From the NCBI GenBank assembly GCA_949293245.1, contig CASFCS010000007.1, positions 52,775-116,774 of the forward strand: a stretch of DNA of 64,000 bases. Direction: 5' to 3'. Source of the stretch: an uncultured bacterium. GTDB lineage: Bacteria; Bacillota; Clostridia; Oscillospirales; Oscillospiraceae. A model generated the notes under the pieces. It saw only the letters and a program-made list of their open reading frames with translations. It was not told where the DNA came from and made no database searches. How positions within the stretch are numbered: position 1 is the first letter of the stretch; every line of letters begins with the position of its first letter. The translations under genes and the position numbers were made by a program. Positions 1 through 8,986 of the stretch are shown here, in pieces.

Positions 1-360
1 CTTGTTGGCCACGGTACGCTTGGGACCCTTGCGGGTACGGGCGTTGGTCTTGGAGCGCTGACCCCGCACAGGCAGGCCCTTGCGGTGGCGGGTGCCCCGG
101 TAGCAGCCGATCTCGGTCAGGCGCTTGATGTCCATGGCCACATCGCGGCGCAGGTCGCCCTCCACAGTGTAGCTGTGGGCGATGACCTCGCGGAGCTTGG
201 CCTCCTCCTCGTCGGTGAGGTTCTTCACACGGGTGTCGGGGTTGATCCCGGTCTCCTTGAGGATCTTGGTGGCGCTGGTGCGCCCGATGCCGTAAATATA
301 AGTCAGAGCGATCTCGATTCGCTTCTCCTTGGGCAGGTCAATGCCGGCAATACGTGCCAT
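1..360 (-). CDS. rpsM: 30S ribosomal protein S13 (3' end missing)
   Basis: S13 sits in the head of the small subunit, contacts P-site tRNA and forms a bridge to the 50S. The first 120 codons are present, with ATG at 360-358; the reading frame is still open at the left edge after ...KRTVANK, so only the last few codons and the stop are cut off. The N-terminal [19 protein letters not shown] and the basic tail TRKGPKR are typical. It lies 18 nt after rpmJ as the last visible cistron of the leftward operon. Confidence 0.97.
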   Translation of the reverse strand, partial: MARIAGIDLPKEKRIEIALTYIYGIGRTSATKILKETGINPDTRVKNLTDEEEAKLREVIAHSYTVEGDLRRDVAMDIKRLTEIGCYRGTRHRKGLPVRGQRSKTNARTRKGPKRTVANK

Positions 361-378
361 ATTACTCTTCCCCCTCCT

Positions 379-573
<195 letters not shown>

Positions 574-602
574 TTATGGGCCCCCTGGGGGGCGGGGCGG
601 TC

Positions 603-821
603 TTATTTGGACCGCCAGGTGATGCGCCCCCGGGTCAGGTCGTAGGGGGACATCTGCACGGTTACCTTATCCCCGGGCAGGATGCGGATGAAGTTCATCC
701 GCAGTTTGCCGGAGATATGGGCCAGAATGATGTGTCCGTTGCCAATGTCCACGTTGAACGTGGTATTGGGCAGGGCCTCGGTGACGATGCCCTCCAATTC
801 GATCATATCGTCTTTCGCCAA
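603..821 (-). CDS. infA: Translation initiation factor IF-1
   Basis: IF-1 binds the A site of the 30S during initiation. The S1-like OB fold is recognisable by [21 protein letters not shown] and the end [10 protein letters not shown] place the start at the TTG 821-819 (product [11 protein letters not shown], 72 residues, the usual IF-1 length) because GGGAGG lies 8 nt upstream and no in-frame ATG fits; the next ATG would remove conserved residues. The start is only a few bases from the stop of the KOW gene, suggesting coupling. About 110 nt of GC-rich DNA with a hairpin separates it from rpmJ. Confidence 0.95.
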   Translation of the reverse strand: MAKDDMIELEGIVTEALPNTTFNVDIGNGHIILAHISGKLRMNFIRILPGDKVTVQMSPYDLTRGRITWRSK

Positions 822-825
822 AGCG

Positions 826-1089
826 TCAAACCTCCCAATCGTCCCGGAAGGCGGCCAGCGCCCTCCGCAATTCCCAGTCCCCAACCGGCTGGCCGGCGCG
901 GACCTTTTCGATGGCGGGGTGTCTGCTCTCCCCCACCACGGCGGCATGACTGCGCCGCTTGCGCTTGGGGGCATTCACCCTTCTTGTTTTCCCGTCGGCC
1001 AGGTAGAGGAAGTCCTCCCGCTCCTCCAGGACGCAGTAGAGCCTCCCCCGGTCATGGCCGGCCAGGGAACGGACAATCTGTGCTTTCAT
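826..1089 (-). CDS. KOW-domain RNA-binding protein (L14e-like)
   Basis: An 87-residue basic protein with an N-terminal KOW-type segment ([20 protein letters not shown], about residues 1-45) followed by a basic stretch [10 protein letters not shown]. Clostridia often carry such a COG2163-like protein between map and infA; its role is not settled, probably RNA or ribosome binding. The ATG at 1089 overlaps the map stop codon in a TGATG arrangement, so it is likely translationally coupled; a GTG one codon upstream is an alternative start. Confidence 0.85.
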   Translation of the reverse strand: MKAQIVRSLAGHDRGRLYCVLEEREDFLYLADGKTRRVNAPKRKRRSHAAVVGESRHPAIEKVRAGQPVGDWELRRALAAFRDDWEV

Positions 1090-1850
1090 CACAGATCTCC
1101 GGCGACGGTGAGGATCTCAGGGTCGCCGTCGGTAATCAGGATGCTGTTTTCATAGTGGGCGGCCAGGGAGCCGTCGGCGGTGACGGTGGTCCACTTGTCC
1201 TTCAGGACCCGGACCTGCCAGCCGCCGGCGCACACCATGGGTTCCACCGCCAGGGTCATGCCCGGCTGCAGCCGCACGCCGTGACCGGCGGGGCCGTAGT
1301 TGGGCACTTCCGGAGGCTCATGGAGCCTGGCGCCCACCCCGTGGCCCACGAAATCGCGGACCACGGAGTAGCCGTTGGCCTCCACATACTGCTGCACCGC
1401 GTGGGAGATGTCGGAGATGCGGTTGCCCGGCCGCGCCATGGCAATGCCCTTCCAGAAGCTCTCCTCGGTGACTTTGATCAGGCGCATGGCCTCGTCGCTC
1501 ACCTTGCCGCAGGGGAAGGTGGCGGCGCAGTCGCCGTGGAACCCGTCGATGCAGGCTCCCACATCGATGCTGACGATATCGCCCTCCCGCAGCACCCGGT
1601 GGTCCGGGATGCCGTGGATGACGACCTCATTGACCGAAATACAGGCTGAGGCGGGGAAGCCGCCGTAGCCAAGGAAAGAGGGTACCGCGCCCTGGCTCTT
1701 GATGAACTTACGGACTGCGGAATCTATTTCCAGGGTTGTAGCGCCGGGGACTACCAGTTCTCCCGCCAGACGGCGGGCCGCCGCGGTGATCCGGCCGGCG
1801 CGGCGCATTGCTTCAATCTCCCGGGGAGATTTGAGGGAAATCATGTCCAC
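1089..1850 (-). CDS. map: Type I methionine aminopeptidase
   Basis: Removes the initiator methionine from nascent proteins in the cytoplasm. The pita-bread metal ligands are all visible: two Asp in SIDVGACIDGFHGDCAATF, His in VGHGVGARLHEPPEVPNYG, Glu in LAVEPMV and Glu in HYENSILIT. Length of about 250 residues matches the short bacterial type Ia form. The start may be GTG at 1850 or ATG at 1844 (MISLKSPREIE); a GGAG is better spaced for the former. It follows adk after 6 nt in the spc operon. Confidence 0.95.
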   Translation of the reverse strand: MDMISLKSPREIEAMRRAGRITAAARRLAGELVVPGATTLEIDSAVRKFIKSQGAVPSFLGYGGFPASACISVNEVVIHGIPDHRVLREGDIVSIDVGACIDGFHGDCAATFPCGKVSDEAMRLIKVTEESFWKGIAMARPGNRISDISHAVQQYVEANGYSVVRDFVGHGVGARLHEPPEVPNYGPAGHGVRLQPGMTLAVEPMVCAGGWQVRVLKDKWTTVTADGSLAAHYENSILITDGDPEILTVAGDL

Positions 1851-1856
1851 TGTGGC

Positions 1857-2489
1857 TCACACTCCGAGGGCGCTGAGCACCACCGCGGTAGTGGCCTCAA
1901 TGGTGGGCTGGTTCTCCACCGGTCTGAGGACCCCCCGGGCCTCGTAAAAGGCCTTCAGGGGCTCGGTCTCCCGGTGGTACACCTCCAGGCGGTGCTCCAC
2001 CGTCCGGGGCTTGTCGTCCTCCCGCAGCACCAGCTGGGCGCCGCACTGGTCGCACACGCCCTCCGTCTTGGGAGGGGCGGACACCACGTGATAGGTGGCG
2101 CCGCAGTGGGTGCAGCAGCGGCGTCCGCCCATGCGGCGGACGATCTCCTCGTCGGAGATCTCGATGGACAGCACCGCGTCAAAGGTGACGCCGTGGTGCT
2201 CCATGGCCTCGGCCTGGGCAATGGTGCGGGGCACCCCGTCCAGGATAAAGCCCTTCTGGCAGTCGGGGCGGGCAAGCCGCTCCTCCACGATGCCGATGAT
2301 GACCTCATCGGGCACCAGCTTGCCGGCGTCCATGAACTCCTTGGCCTTCAGCCCCACGGGAGTGCCCTCCCGCACAGCAGAGCGGAGGATGTTGCCGGTG
2401 GAGATGGTGGGAATCCCCAGCTTCTGGCTGAGGATGGCCGCCTGGGTCCCTTTGCCGGCGCCGGGGGCGCCCAGCATGATGATCTTCAT
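1857..2489 (-). CDS. adk: Adenylate kinase, zinc-binding long form
   Basis: Interconverts ATP+AMP and 2 ADP. The P-loop GAPGAGKGT is at residues 7-15, and the LID domain carries a four-Cys zinc site, Cys126-x2-Cys129 and Cys146-x2-Cys149, as in Gram-positive long-form kinases. I start at the ATG 2489-2487 (MKIIMLGAPG), because AAGGAG lies 8 nt upstream and an upstream GTG would overlap that site. It sits between secY and map, its standard place. Confidence 0.97.
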   Translation of the reverse strand: MKIIMLGAPGAGKGTQAAILSQKLGIPTISTGNILRSAVREGTPVGLKAKEFMDAGKLVPDEVIIGIVEERLARPDCQKGFILDGVPRTIAQAEAMEHHGVTFDAVLSIEISDEEIVRRMGGRRCCTHCGATYHVVSAPPKTEGVCDQCGAQLVLREDDKPRTVEHRLEVYHRETEPLKAFYEARGVLRPVENQPTIEATTAVVLSALGV

Positions 2490-2501
2490 CTCGACCACTC
2501 C

Positions 2502-3839
2502 TTACTCCAAAAAGCCCTTGTAGTGGCGCATCATGAGCTGGGCCTCCAGAGTCTTCACGGTCTCCAGCGCCACGCCAACCACGATGATCACAGAGGTACC
2601 GCCGATGGCCAGGCTGCTGCCCACGCTGCTGCCGGCGGCACTGACGATGTTGCCGGTGATGGCGGGCAGGAGAGCCACGATGGCCAGGTAGATGGCCCCG
2701 AAGAGGGTGATCTTGGAAATGACCTTCCGCAGGAACTCAGCGGTGGGCTTGCCGGGACGGAAGCCGGGGATGAAACCGCCGTTCTTCTTCAGGTTGTTGG
2801 AGATCTCCACGGGGTCGAACTGGATGGTAGAGTAGAAATAGCTGAACGCCAGGATCAGCAGGAAGTAGACCACGGAGTACACCAGGCCGTTGGAGTCAAA
2901 GATCTCCAGGAAGGTGTACCAGCCGGAGCCCTCCGTCCGGGCACTGGGCACGAACATGCCGATGGTGGCGGGCAGAGAGGCGATGGCCTGGGCGAAGATG
3001 ATGGGCATGACGCCGGACATATTCACCTTCACGGGGATGTGGCTGGACTGGCCGCCGTACATCTTGCGGCCCACCACACGCTTGGCGTACTGCACGGGGA
3101 TGCGGCGCTCGGCGTTGGTGATGAACACGATGAATACCACCAGCAGCAGCATCCCGATGAGGAACAGGGGGATGAAGGCGGGGTGGAGCACCGTGTAGGT
3201 CTCAGCATCCCGGCCCGCAGCCCAGTTGCTCACGCCGGTGTACATGACGTTGAGCAGGGTGGGCACACGGGAGATGATGCCGGCGAACAGGATGATGGAA
3301 ATGCCGTTGCCCACGCCGAACTCGGTGATCTGCTCACCCAGCCACATGACGAAGGCGGAGCCGGCCACGAAGGCCAGGATGATGACGATGGCGGACCAGA
3401 TGTCCGTCCGGGTCAGCACACCGGAGGTGGTGCGCAGCATGGTGTAGTAGCCGAAGCCCTGAAGCAGGGCAATGGCCACGGTGACGTAGCGGGTGATGGC
3501 GGCAATCTTCTTCTTGCCCTCCTCGCCGCCCTCCTTCTGGAGACGCTCCAGAGCGGGGATGGCGATGGTCAGCAGCTGCACAATGATGGAGCTGTTGATA
3601 TAGGGCTGGATGCCCAGGGCAAAAACGGTGGCATAGGCAAAGGCGTCACCGCTCATGACGTTGAGCAGGCCGAAGATGGTGGCCGACTGGCCCTGCATAT
3701 AGGCCGCCAGGGTCTCGGTCTCCACCCCGGGCACCGGGATGGCGGCGCCCAGGCGGAAAATCAGCAGCGCGAAGAGGGTGAACAGAAGCTTGTTGCGCAG
3801 CTCAGCCACCTTCCAGGCATTGCGGATGGTCTGAATCAT
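2502..3839 (-). CDS. secY: Protein translocase subunit SecY
   Basis: The central channel of the Sec translocon in the cytoplasmic membrane. The 445-residue protein has ten hydrophobic segments starting at RNKLLFTLFALLIFRLGAAI; the conserved YAKRVVGRKMYGG cytosolic loop and the FLE C-terminus are as expected. It is one base from rplO on the 5' side and 12 nt from adk on the 3' side, in the normal spc order. Confidence 0.98.
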   Translation of the reverse strand: MIQTIRNAWKVAELRNKLLFTLFALLIFRLGAAIPVPGVETETLAAYMQGQSATIFGLLNVMSGDAFAYATVFALGIQPYINSSIIVQLLTIAIPALERLQKEGGEEGKKKIAAITRYVTVAIALLQGFGYYTMLRTTSGVLTRTDIWSAIVIILAFVAGSAFVMWLGEQITEFGVGNGISIILFAGIISRVPTLLNVMYTGVSNWAAGRDAETYTVLHPAFIPLFLIGMLLLVVFIVFITNAERRIPVQYAKRVVGRKMYGGQSSHIPVKVNMSGVMPIIFAQAIASLPATIGMFVPSARTEGSGWYTFLEIFDSNGLVYSVVYFLLILAFSYFYSTIQFDPVEISNNLKKNGGFIPGFRPGKPTAEFLRKVISKITLFGAIYLAIVALLPAITGNIVSAAGSSVGSSLAIGGTSVIIVVGVALETVKTLEAQLMMRHYKGFLE

Positions 3840-3840
3840 C

Positions 3841-4281
3841 TCAGATCACCTCAGCCTTCCCGCCCGCCTTTTCGATCTTCTCTTTGGCGCTGGCGGAGAA
3901 AGCGGAAGCGCGGACGGTGAGCTTCTTGGTGAGCTCCCCGTTGCCCAGGACCTTCACCCCGTACTCGCACTTGGAGAGAATGCCCTTCTCCAGCAGGTCG
4001 CAGACGTTGACCGTGGCGCCGTCCTCGAACTTGTTCAGGGCGGCCACGTTGATGGCCTCCAGGCGCTGGGCGAAGATGTTGTTGAAGCCCCGCTTGGGCA
4101 GGCGGCGGGTCAGAGGCATCTGGCCGCCCTCGAAGCCCACGCGGACACCGCCGCCGGAGCGGGCCTTCTGGCCCTTGTGGCCCTTGCCGGCGGTCTTGCC
4201 GTTGCCGCTGGCATGGCCGCGGCCCTTGCGCTTGCACTCCTTCACGGAGCCGGCCACAGGGGAAAGATCATGCAGATTCAT
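3841..4281 (-). CDS. rplO: 50S ribosomal protein L15
   Basis: A late-assembly 50S protein. The N-terminal extension is rich in Gly and Lys ([20 protein letters not shown]), followed by the globular domain with the [18 protein letters not shown] signature. The ATG at 4281 ([11 protein letters not shown]) has AAGGAGG 8 nt upstream and gives 146 residues, so an upstream ATG at 4290, which lies inside the ribosome site region, is not used. Followed immediately by secY. Confidence 0.97.
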   Translation of the reverse strand: MNLHDLSPVAGSVKECKRKGRGHASGNGKTAGKGHKGQKARSGGGVRVGFEGGQMPLTRRLPKRGFNNIFAQRLEAINVAALNKFEDGATVNVCDLLEKGILSKCEYGVKVLGNGELTKKLTVRASAFSASAKEKIEKAGGKAEVI

Positions 4282-4294
4282 GCTGGGCACCTCC

Positions 4295-4480
4295 TTAAGC
4301 CTGCTCGGTTACTTCCAGGAGGTAACCGATGTGGGCGATCTTGCCGCGGGTGGCGGCATTGTCGGGCTGGACGGTCACATCGCCGATGGTGCGCAGGCCC
4401 AGAGCCTCGGCAGTGGCCTTGTGCTTGGCGATGCGTCCGTTCAGGCTCTTGACGAGCTTGATCTCGATAGTCTTAGCCAT
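4295..4480 (-). CDS. rpmD: 50S ribosomal protein L30
   Basis: A 61-residue protein of the short bacterial L30 family ([16 protein letters not shown]...[10 protein letters not shown]), bound to 23S rRNA domain [24 protein letters not shown] matches the family core, in which the usual motif is LGLRKIGDTV. Flanked by rpsE (11 nt upstream) and rplO (13 nt downstream), as in other Firmicutes. Confidence 0.95.
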   Translation of the reverse strand: MAKTIEIKLVKSLNGRIAKHKATAEALGLRTIGDVTVQPDNAATRGKIAHIGYLLEVTEQA

Positions 4481-4491
4481 GGTGCGCCTCC

Positions 4492-4992
4492 TTAACCTAC
4501 GATGTCGCTGACGCTCTTGCCCCGGATGCGGGCCACCTGCTCAGGGCTGCGGAGGGACTTGAGGCCCTCCATAGTGGCGGCCACCACGTTCTGGGGGTTG
4601 TTGGAGCGCAGGCACTTGGCGCGGATGTTCTTGATGCCCGCGGCCTCCATCAGGGCGCGGACGGGGCCGCCGGCGATGATACCGGTACCGACGGAGGCGG
4701 GCTTCAGAAGCACGCGGCCGGCGCCGAACTCACCGATGACCTCATGGGGAATGGTGGTGCCGGACAGGGTGACGGTGACCATGTTCTTCTTGGCATCCTC
4801 GATGCCCTTGCGGATGGCCTCGGGCACCTCGGCGGCCTTGCCCAGGCCGTAGCCAACCTTGCCCTTCTCGTCGCCCACAACCACCAGAGCGGAGAACTTG
4901 GACACACGGCCGCCCTTGACGGTCTTGGAGACTCGGTTCAGGGAGACGACCTTCTCCACGTACTCGCTGGGTTCTCTCTCAAATCTAGCCAT
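4492..4992 (-). CDS. rpsE: 30S ribosomal protein S5
   Basis: S5 lines the mRNA entry side of the 30S and affects decoding accuracy. The 166-residue protein has the dsRBD-like N-terminal domain ([20 protein letters not shown], site of classic spectinomycin-resistance changes in the following loop) and the C-terminal domain [19 protein letters not shown]. The KTVKGG loop is wild-type in appearance. It follows rplR after 18 nt. Confidence 0.97.
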   Translation of the reverse strand: MARFEREPSEYVEKVVSLNRVSKTVKGGRVSKFSALVVVGDEKGKVGYGLGKAAEVPEAIRKGIEDAKKNMVTVTLSGTTIPHEVIGEFGAGRVLLKPASVGTGIIAGGPVRALMEAAGIKNIRAKCLRSNNPQNVVAATMEGLKSLRSPEQVARIRGKSVSDIVG

Positions 4993-5010
4993 TTTCCTTT
5001 TTCTCCTCCC

Positions 5011-5370
5011 TTAGAACTGCAGGCCGCCCTCGCGGGCGCCCTCGGCCAGGGCCTTCACGCGCCCGTGGTAGAGATAGCCGCCGCGGTCGAACACTACGGT
5101 CTCGATGCCTTTGGCCTTGGCGCGCTCAGCAATGGCCTCGCCCACCTTCTTGGCGGCCTCGCAGTTGCTGCCGGGGCCCTCGAAGCCCTTCTCCAGGGAA
5201 GAAGCGGAAACCAGGGTCACGCCCTTGGTGTCGTCGATGATCTGGGCGTAGATGTTGGTCTCGCTGCGGAACACGTTCAGGCGGGGTCTCTCGGGAGTGC
5301 CGGAGACCTTGCTGCGCACGCGCTTGTGACGGTGCAGGCGCTGGGCCTTGGTATTGGGTCTTTTAATCAT
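5011..5370 (-). CDS. rplR: 50S ribosomal protein L18
   Basis: Binds 5S rRNA together with L5 and L25. The 119-residue protein begins [19 protein letters not shown] and contains the conserved [22 protein letters not shown] and [29 protein letters not shown] ending (here [15 protein letters not shown]). It lies 17 nt after rplF and 18 nt before rpsE, all on the minus strand. Confidence 0.97.
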   Translation of the reverse strand: MIKRPNTKAQRLHRHKRVRSKVSGTPERPRLNVFRSETNIYAQIIDDTKGVTLVSASSLEKGFEGPGSNCEAAKKVGEAIAERAKAKGIETVVFDRGGYLYHGRVKALAEGAREGGLQF

Positions 5371-5387
5371 AACGGCACACCTCCTAA

Positions 5388-5933
5388 TTATTTCTTAGCG
5401 CCGGTCTTACCAACCTTGCGGCGGATGACCTCGTCGGCATACTTGATGCCCTTGCCCTTATAGGGCTCGGGAGGCCGCTTCTCGCGGACCTCGGCGGCAA
5501 ACTGGCCCACCAGCTGCTTGTCGGCGCCAGAGATGACGATCTTATTGGGGTTGGGCACCTCGATGGTGATGCCCTCAGGCTGCTCCATAAACACCTGGTG
5601 AGAATACCCGATGTTCATGACCAGCTTCTTGCCCTCCATGGCCACGCGGTAACCCACGCCGTTGACCTCCAGCTCCTTCTTGAAGCCCTCGGTCACGCCC
5701 ACCACCATGTTGTGCACCAGGGTGCGGGTCAGGCCGTGGAGGGAGCGGTTCTCCTTCAGGTCGTTGGGGCGGGTGACCAGGATCTGGCTGCCCTCAACGG
5801 CGATGGTCATGTTGGGGTGGAACTTCTGGGTCAGGGTGCCCTTGGGGCCCTTGACGGTGACGACGTTGCCGTCCTCGATCTTCACGTCCACACCGGCGGG
5901 GAGATCGATCGGCAGTCTTCCGATTCTCGACAT
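5388..5933 (-). CDS. rplF: 50S ribosomal protein L6
   Basis: L6 lies near the factor-binding site of the 50S. The 181-residue protein has the expected start [19 protein letters not shown] and the signature near the end, [21 protein letters not shown] start at the ATG 5933-5931, preceded by AAGGAGGAGAGAT; the longer open frame upstream runs into rpsH and has no ribosome site. Confidence 0.97.
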   Translation of the reverse strand: MSRIGRLPIDLPAGVDVKIEDGNVVTVKGPKGTLTQKFHPNMTIAVEGSQILVTRPNDLKENRSLHGLTRTLVHNMVVGVTEGFKKELEVNGVGYRVAMEGKKLVMNIGYSHQVFMEQPEGITIEVPNPNKIVISGADKQLVGQFAAEVREKRPPEPYKGKGIKYADEVIRRKVGKTGAKK

Positions 5934-5946
5934 ATCTCTCTCCTCC

Positions 5947-6348
5947 TTACCAAACGAACGCCAGGACCTCGCCGCCCACATGAGCGGCGCGGGCGGACTT
6001 GTCAGTCATAACGCCCTTGGACGTGGACACGATGGCGATGCCCAGGCCGCGGAGCACGTAGGGCAGCTCCTCAGCGCCGGCATACACCCGCAGACCGGGC
6101 TTGGATACCCGGCGCAGGCCGGTGATGACCTTCTCCTTGCCGGGCTGGACGTACTTCAGGGTGATGCGGATGACCCCCTGGGTCCCGTCGTTGATGATCT
6201 GGAAGTTCTTGATATAGCCCTCGTCCAGAAGAATCTGGGCGATGGACTTCTTCATGTTGGAAGCAGGAACGTCCACGGTGTCATGCTTGGCATTGTTCGC
6301 GTTGCGGATGCGGGTGAGCATATCCGCAATGGGATCTGTGATTTGCAT
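5947..6348 (-). CDS. rpsH: 30S ribosomal protein S8
   Basis: Primary 16S rRNA binder of the central domain and translational repressor of the spc operon in E. coli. The 133-residue protein begins [20 protein letters not shown] and ends with the S8 signature [18 protein letters not shown] is the RNA-binding loop. AGGAGGTAAATCTC precedes the ATG. Upstream, the usual short gap to rpsN is replaced by about 260 nt of palindromic DNA. Confidence 0.98.
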   Translation of the reverse strand: MQITDPIADMLTRIRNANNAKHDTVDVPASNMKKSIAQILLDEGYIKNFQIINDGTQGVIRITLKYVQPGKEKVITGLRRVSKPGLRVYAGAEELPYVLRGLGIAIVSTSKGVMTDKSARAAHVGGEVLAFVW

Positions 6349-6608
6349 GAGATTTACCTCCTATTAAGATTACGGACCGTCCGGGCCCGTACAGGCGGAA
6401 AGGTATCGGGGCTTAGGCACCGTCCCCGACCTTTTGTCCGTCTTGCGGGGGACCGCCCCCGCGGGGCAGGTGAGGGCGCGCCCTCACGGTATATGGGGGA
6501 AGAGGGCATGCCCTCTTCCGCTCCGCAGGGAAAATTCCCGCAGGCTCAGAACGGCGGCGAAGCTGCATCCATGTGCGGCCGGCCGCCGTTCCGCGGCATA
6601 CGGGGATT
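6349..6608. repeat. Palindrome-rich insert between rpsN and rpsH
   Basis: About 260 nt without a gene, inside an operon where these two genes normally lie a few bases apart. It contains GTGAGGGCGCGCCCTCAC (perfect 18-bp palindrome, about 6470-6487), a perfect 22-bp palindrome centred on GCATGC at about 6509, GCGGCCGGCCGC at about 6577, and the arms GAACGGCGGC and GCCGCCGTTC. No protein-coding signal was seen. It looks like a hairpin element, inserted or grown in place. Confidence 0.6.
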
Positions 6609-6793
6609 TTACCAGGAAGCCTTCTTGACGCCGGGGATCTGGCCCTTGTAAGCCAGCTCGCGGAAGCAGATACGGCAGATGCCGTAGTCCCGCAGGTAGG
6701 CGTGGGGACGGCCGCAGATCTTGCAGCGGTTTAGCGGCGGGAGGAGAACTTGGGCTCCCGCTGCTGCTTGAGAATCATAGATTTCTTGGCCAT
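6609..6793 (-). pseudogene. rpsN: 30S ribosomal protein S14, zinc type, with a one-base frameshift
   Basis: The start [20 protein letters not shown] (ATG 6793-6791, AGGACATTGAA upstream) is followed by an in-frame TAA; in the next frame the protein continues as [20 protein letters not shown] and ends [11 protein letters not shown]. Restoring one base in the sequence CCGCTAAACCGC (about 6731-6742), to give TAC AAC, yields exactly 61 residues, the length of zinc-type S14, with both CxxC pairs. S14 is essential, so this is either a sequencing or assembly error or a real decay covered by a second rpsN elsewhere. Flanks (rplE upstream, rpsH downstream) are normal. Confidence 0.9.
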
Positions 6794-6806
6794 TTCAATG
6801 TCCTCC

Positions 6807-7349
6807 TTAGCTGCGGACGAAGGGGGCGCCCAGGGCTGCCAGCAGCTCCTTGGCCTCCTCATCGGTCTGGGCGGTGGTGCAGATGACAATGTCCATACCG
6901 CGGATCTTGTCGATCTTGTCGTACTCGATCTCGGGGAAGATCAGCTGCTCCTTCACACCCATGGCGTAGTTGCCCCGGCCGTCAAAGGAGTTGGCGGAGA
7001 TGCCGCGGAAGTCGCGGACACGGGGGAGAGCCACATTGAACAGGCGGTCCAGGAACTCCCACATCTTGTCCTGGCGCAGGGTGACCTTGGCGCCGATGGG
7101 CATGCCCTCACGGAGCTTGAAGTTGGCCACGGACTTTCTGGCCTTGGTGATGATGGGCTTCTGGCCGGTGATGGCGGTCAGGTCGTTGACCACGGCCTCC
7201 AGCACCTTGGAGTTGTCCCGGGCCTCGCCGCAGCCCACGTTGACCACGATCTTCTCCAGGCGGGGGATCTGCATGGTGCTCTTGTACCCAAACTTGGCCA
7301 TGAGAGCGGGAGCAACTTCCTGCTGATATTTGGTCTTCAGATTCGGCAT
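6807..7349 (-). CDS. rplE: 50S ribosomal protein L5
   Basis: Binds 5S rRNA and the P-site tRNA elbow. The 180-residue protein has the usual core, [26 protein letters not shown] near the start, [16 protein letters not shown] in the middle, and [20 protein letters not shown] near the end. It lies 20 nt after rplX and 13 nt before rpsN in the spc order. Confidence 0.97.
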   Translation of the reverse strand: MPNLKTKYQQEVAPALMAKFGYKSTMQIPRLEKIVVNVGCGEARDNSKVLEAVVNDLTAITGQKPIITKARKSVANFKLREGMPIGAKVTLRQDKMWEFLDRLFNVALPRVRDFRGISANSFDGRGNYAMGVKEQLIFPEIEYDKIDKIRGMDIVICTTAQTDEEAKELLAALGAPFVRS

Positions 7350-7369
7350 GATTCTTTCGCTCCTCTCTC

Positions 7370-7684
7370 TCAGATTTCAGCGCCGCACTTCTTGCAGACG
7401 CGGACCTTCTTGCCGTCCACCAGCTTGCTGGCGGGGCGGGTGGGCTTGTCGCACTTGGGGCACACCCGCATCACCTTGCAGGCGTACAGGGGGGCCTCCT
7501 TCTGGAGGATGCCGCCCTCCTCGCCCTGACGGCGGGGCTTCTGGTGGCGGGAGACCAGGTTGATCTTCTCCACGATGACCTTGCCGGACTCGGGCATGAC
7601 CTTGAGGACCTTGCCGCGCTTGCCCTTGTCCTTGCCGGAGAGGACCACCACGGTGTCGTTCTTCTTGATGCTCATAGTTTTCAT
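7370..7684 (-). CDS. rplX: 50S ribosomal protein L24, with C-terminal Cys pairs
   Basis: An assembly initiator of the 50S with an N-terminal KOW motif ([21 protein letters not shown], about residues 8-28). The C-terminal part contains CPKC and CKKC ([23 protein letters not shown]), a zinc-ribbon-like feature common in Gram-positive L24. Two ATGs are possible (7684 and 7675); the upstream one is kept since GGGGGT is spaced for it. Confidence 0.95.
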   Translation of the reverse strand: MKTMSIKKNDTVVVLSGKDKGKRGKVLKVMPESGKVIVEKINLVSRHQKPRRQGEEGGILQKEAPLYACKVMRVCPKCDKPTRPASKLVDGKKVRVCKKCGAEI

Positions 7685-7699
7685 AACCTCGCTACCCCC

Positions 7700-8068
7700 T
7701 TACAGCACTTCGGGAGCCAGGGACAGGATCTTCATATAGTCCTTGTCACGCAGCTCGCGGGCCACAGGGCCAAAGATACGGGTGCCCTTGGGGTTCTTGT
7801 CGTCCTTGATGAGGACGGCGGCGTTCTCGTCGAAGCGGAGGTAGCTGCCGTCAGCGCGGCGCACGCCCCGGGTGGAGCGGACGATGACGGCCTTGACCAC
7901 CTCGCCCTTCTTCACCTGGCCGCCGGGAGCGGCCTTGCGCACGGAGGCCACCACCACGTCGCCGATGTTGCCGTACTTGCGGTGGGAACCGCCCAGGACC
8001 CGGATGGTCTTGATCTCTTTGGCACCGGTATTATCGGCGACCTTCAGATAAGTCTCTTCCTGAATCAT
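7700..8068 (-). CDS. rplN: 50S ribosomal protein L14
   Basis: L14 lies at the 50S-30S interface and is the docking site of RsfS. The 122-residue length is exactly that of the family. Signatures: [19 protein letters not shown] at the start, [20 protein letters not shown] in the middle and [13 protein letters not shown] near the end. It follows rpsQ after 12 nt. Confidence 0.98.
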   Translation of the reverse strand: MIQEETYLKVADNTGAKEIKTIRVLGGSHRKYGNIGDVVVASVRKAAPGGQVKKGEVVKAVIVRSTRGVRRADGSYLRFDENAAVLIKDDKNPKGTRIFGPVARELRDKDYMKILSLAPEVL

Positions 8069-8080
8069 ATCGGCACCTCC

Positions 8081-8344
8081 TTATTTCGCTTTCTCGAGGA
8101 TCTCCACCACGCGCCAACGCTTATCCTTGGAAAGGGGGCGAGTCTCCATCACGCGGACACGGTCGCCAACGCCGCACTGGTTGAGCTCATCGTGAGCCTT
8201 CAGCTTGTAGGTTCTCTTTACGATCTTCTTGTACAGAGGGTGGGCCACGCGGTCGGCGATGGCGACCACAACGGTCTTATCCATCTTGTCCGAGACCACC
8301 AGGCCGACTCTGGTCTTGCGAGAAGAGGTTCTCACTTCACTCAT
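8081..8344 (-). CDS. rpsQ: 30S ribosomal protein S17
   Basis: A primary 16S rRNA binder with an OB fold. The 87-residue protein contains [19 protein letters not shown], the loop [19 protein letters not shown] and the signature [27 protein letters not shown] precedes the ATG; rpmC lies 13 nt upstream and rplN 12 nt downstream. Confidence 0.98.
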   Translation of the reverse strand: MSEVRTSSRKTRVGLVVSDKMDKTVVVAIADRVAHPLYKKIVKRTYKLKAHDELNQCGVGDRVRVMETRPLSKDKRWRVVEILEKAK

Positions 8345-8357
8345 GATCTATTCCTCC

Positions 8358-8555
8358 TTATCGGCCCTGCTGCTCGCGCAGGATGGTCTTCACGCGGGCA
8401 ATGTCCTTCTTGACCTCCGCGATGCGGATGGGGTTGTCGAGCTGGTTGGTGGCGTGCTGAAGACGGAGATTGAAGAGATCCTTCTTCAGGTCCACCAGCT
8501 TGCTCTCCAGCTCGGCGGCGCTCATATTGCGGATTTCGTTAGCCTTCATCTTCAT
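8358..8555 (-). CDS. rpmC: 50S ribosomal protein L29
   Basis: A small helical protein at the exit-tunnel rim. The 65 residues ([20 protein letters not shown]...RVKTILREQ) form the usual helical hairpin with the [16 protein letters not shown] signature. Its ATG overlaps the stop codon of rplP by ATGA, so the two are translationally coupled. Confidence 0.96.
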   Translation of the reverse strand: MKMKANEIRNMSAAELESKLVDLKKDLFNLRLQHATNQLDNPIRIAEVKKDIARVKTILREQQGR

Positions 8556-8986
8556 TCACCACCATTCTCGGTTACGGCAGTCTCTTTCTTCACAATCTTG
8601 CACTTGACGGGCAGCTTGTGAGCGGCGAGACGCAGAGCCTCCCGGGCGACCTCCTCGGAGACGCCGGCGATCTCAAACATGACGCGGCCGGGCTTGACCA
8701 CGGCCACCCAGTACTCGGGGGCGCCCTTACCGGAGCCCATACGGGTACCCAGGGCCTTCTTGGTCACGGGCTTGTCGGGGAACACCTTGATCCACACCTT
8801 GCCGCCGCGCTTGGTGTGACGGGTCATGGCCACACGGGCGGCCTCGATCTGGTTGCCGGTGAGCCAAGCGGCCTCGGTGGTCTGCAGACCCCACTCACCG
8901 TAAGTCACGGTGTTGCCGCGGCTGGCCTTGCCGGTCATGCGGCCGCGGTGCACGCGGCGGTACTTTGCTCTCTTGGGCAGCAGCAT
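8552..8986 (-). CDS. rplP: 50S ribosomal protein L16
   Basis: L16 helps position the A-site tRNA. The 144-residue protein begins [20 protein letters not shown], with the RNA-contact segment [29 protein letters not shown]. The ATG shares one base with the rpsC stop (TAATG) and the stop overlaps the rpmC start, so rpsC-rplP-rpmC form a tightly coupled block. Confidence 0.98.
   Translation of the reverse strand: MLLPKRAKYRRVHRGRMTGKASRGNTVTYGEWGLQTTEAAWLTGNQIEAARVAMTRHTKRGGKVWIKVFPDKPVTKKALGTRMGSGKGAPEYWVAVVKPGRVMFEIAGVSEEVAREALRLAAHKLPVKCKIVKKETAVTENGGE

Noticed and set aside
1974..3920. 648-codon open frame antisense to adk-secY
   Set aside because: His/Gly-rich shadow of two certain genes.
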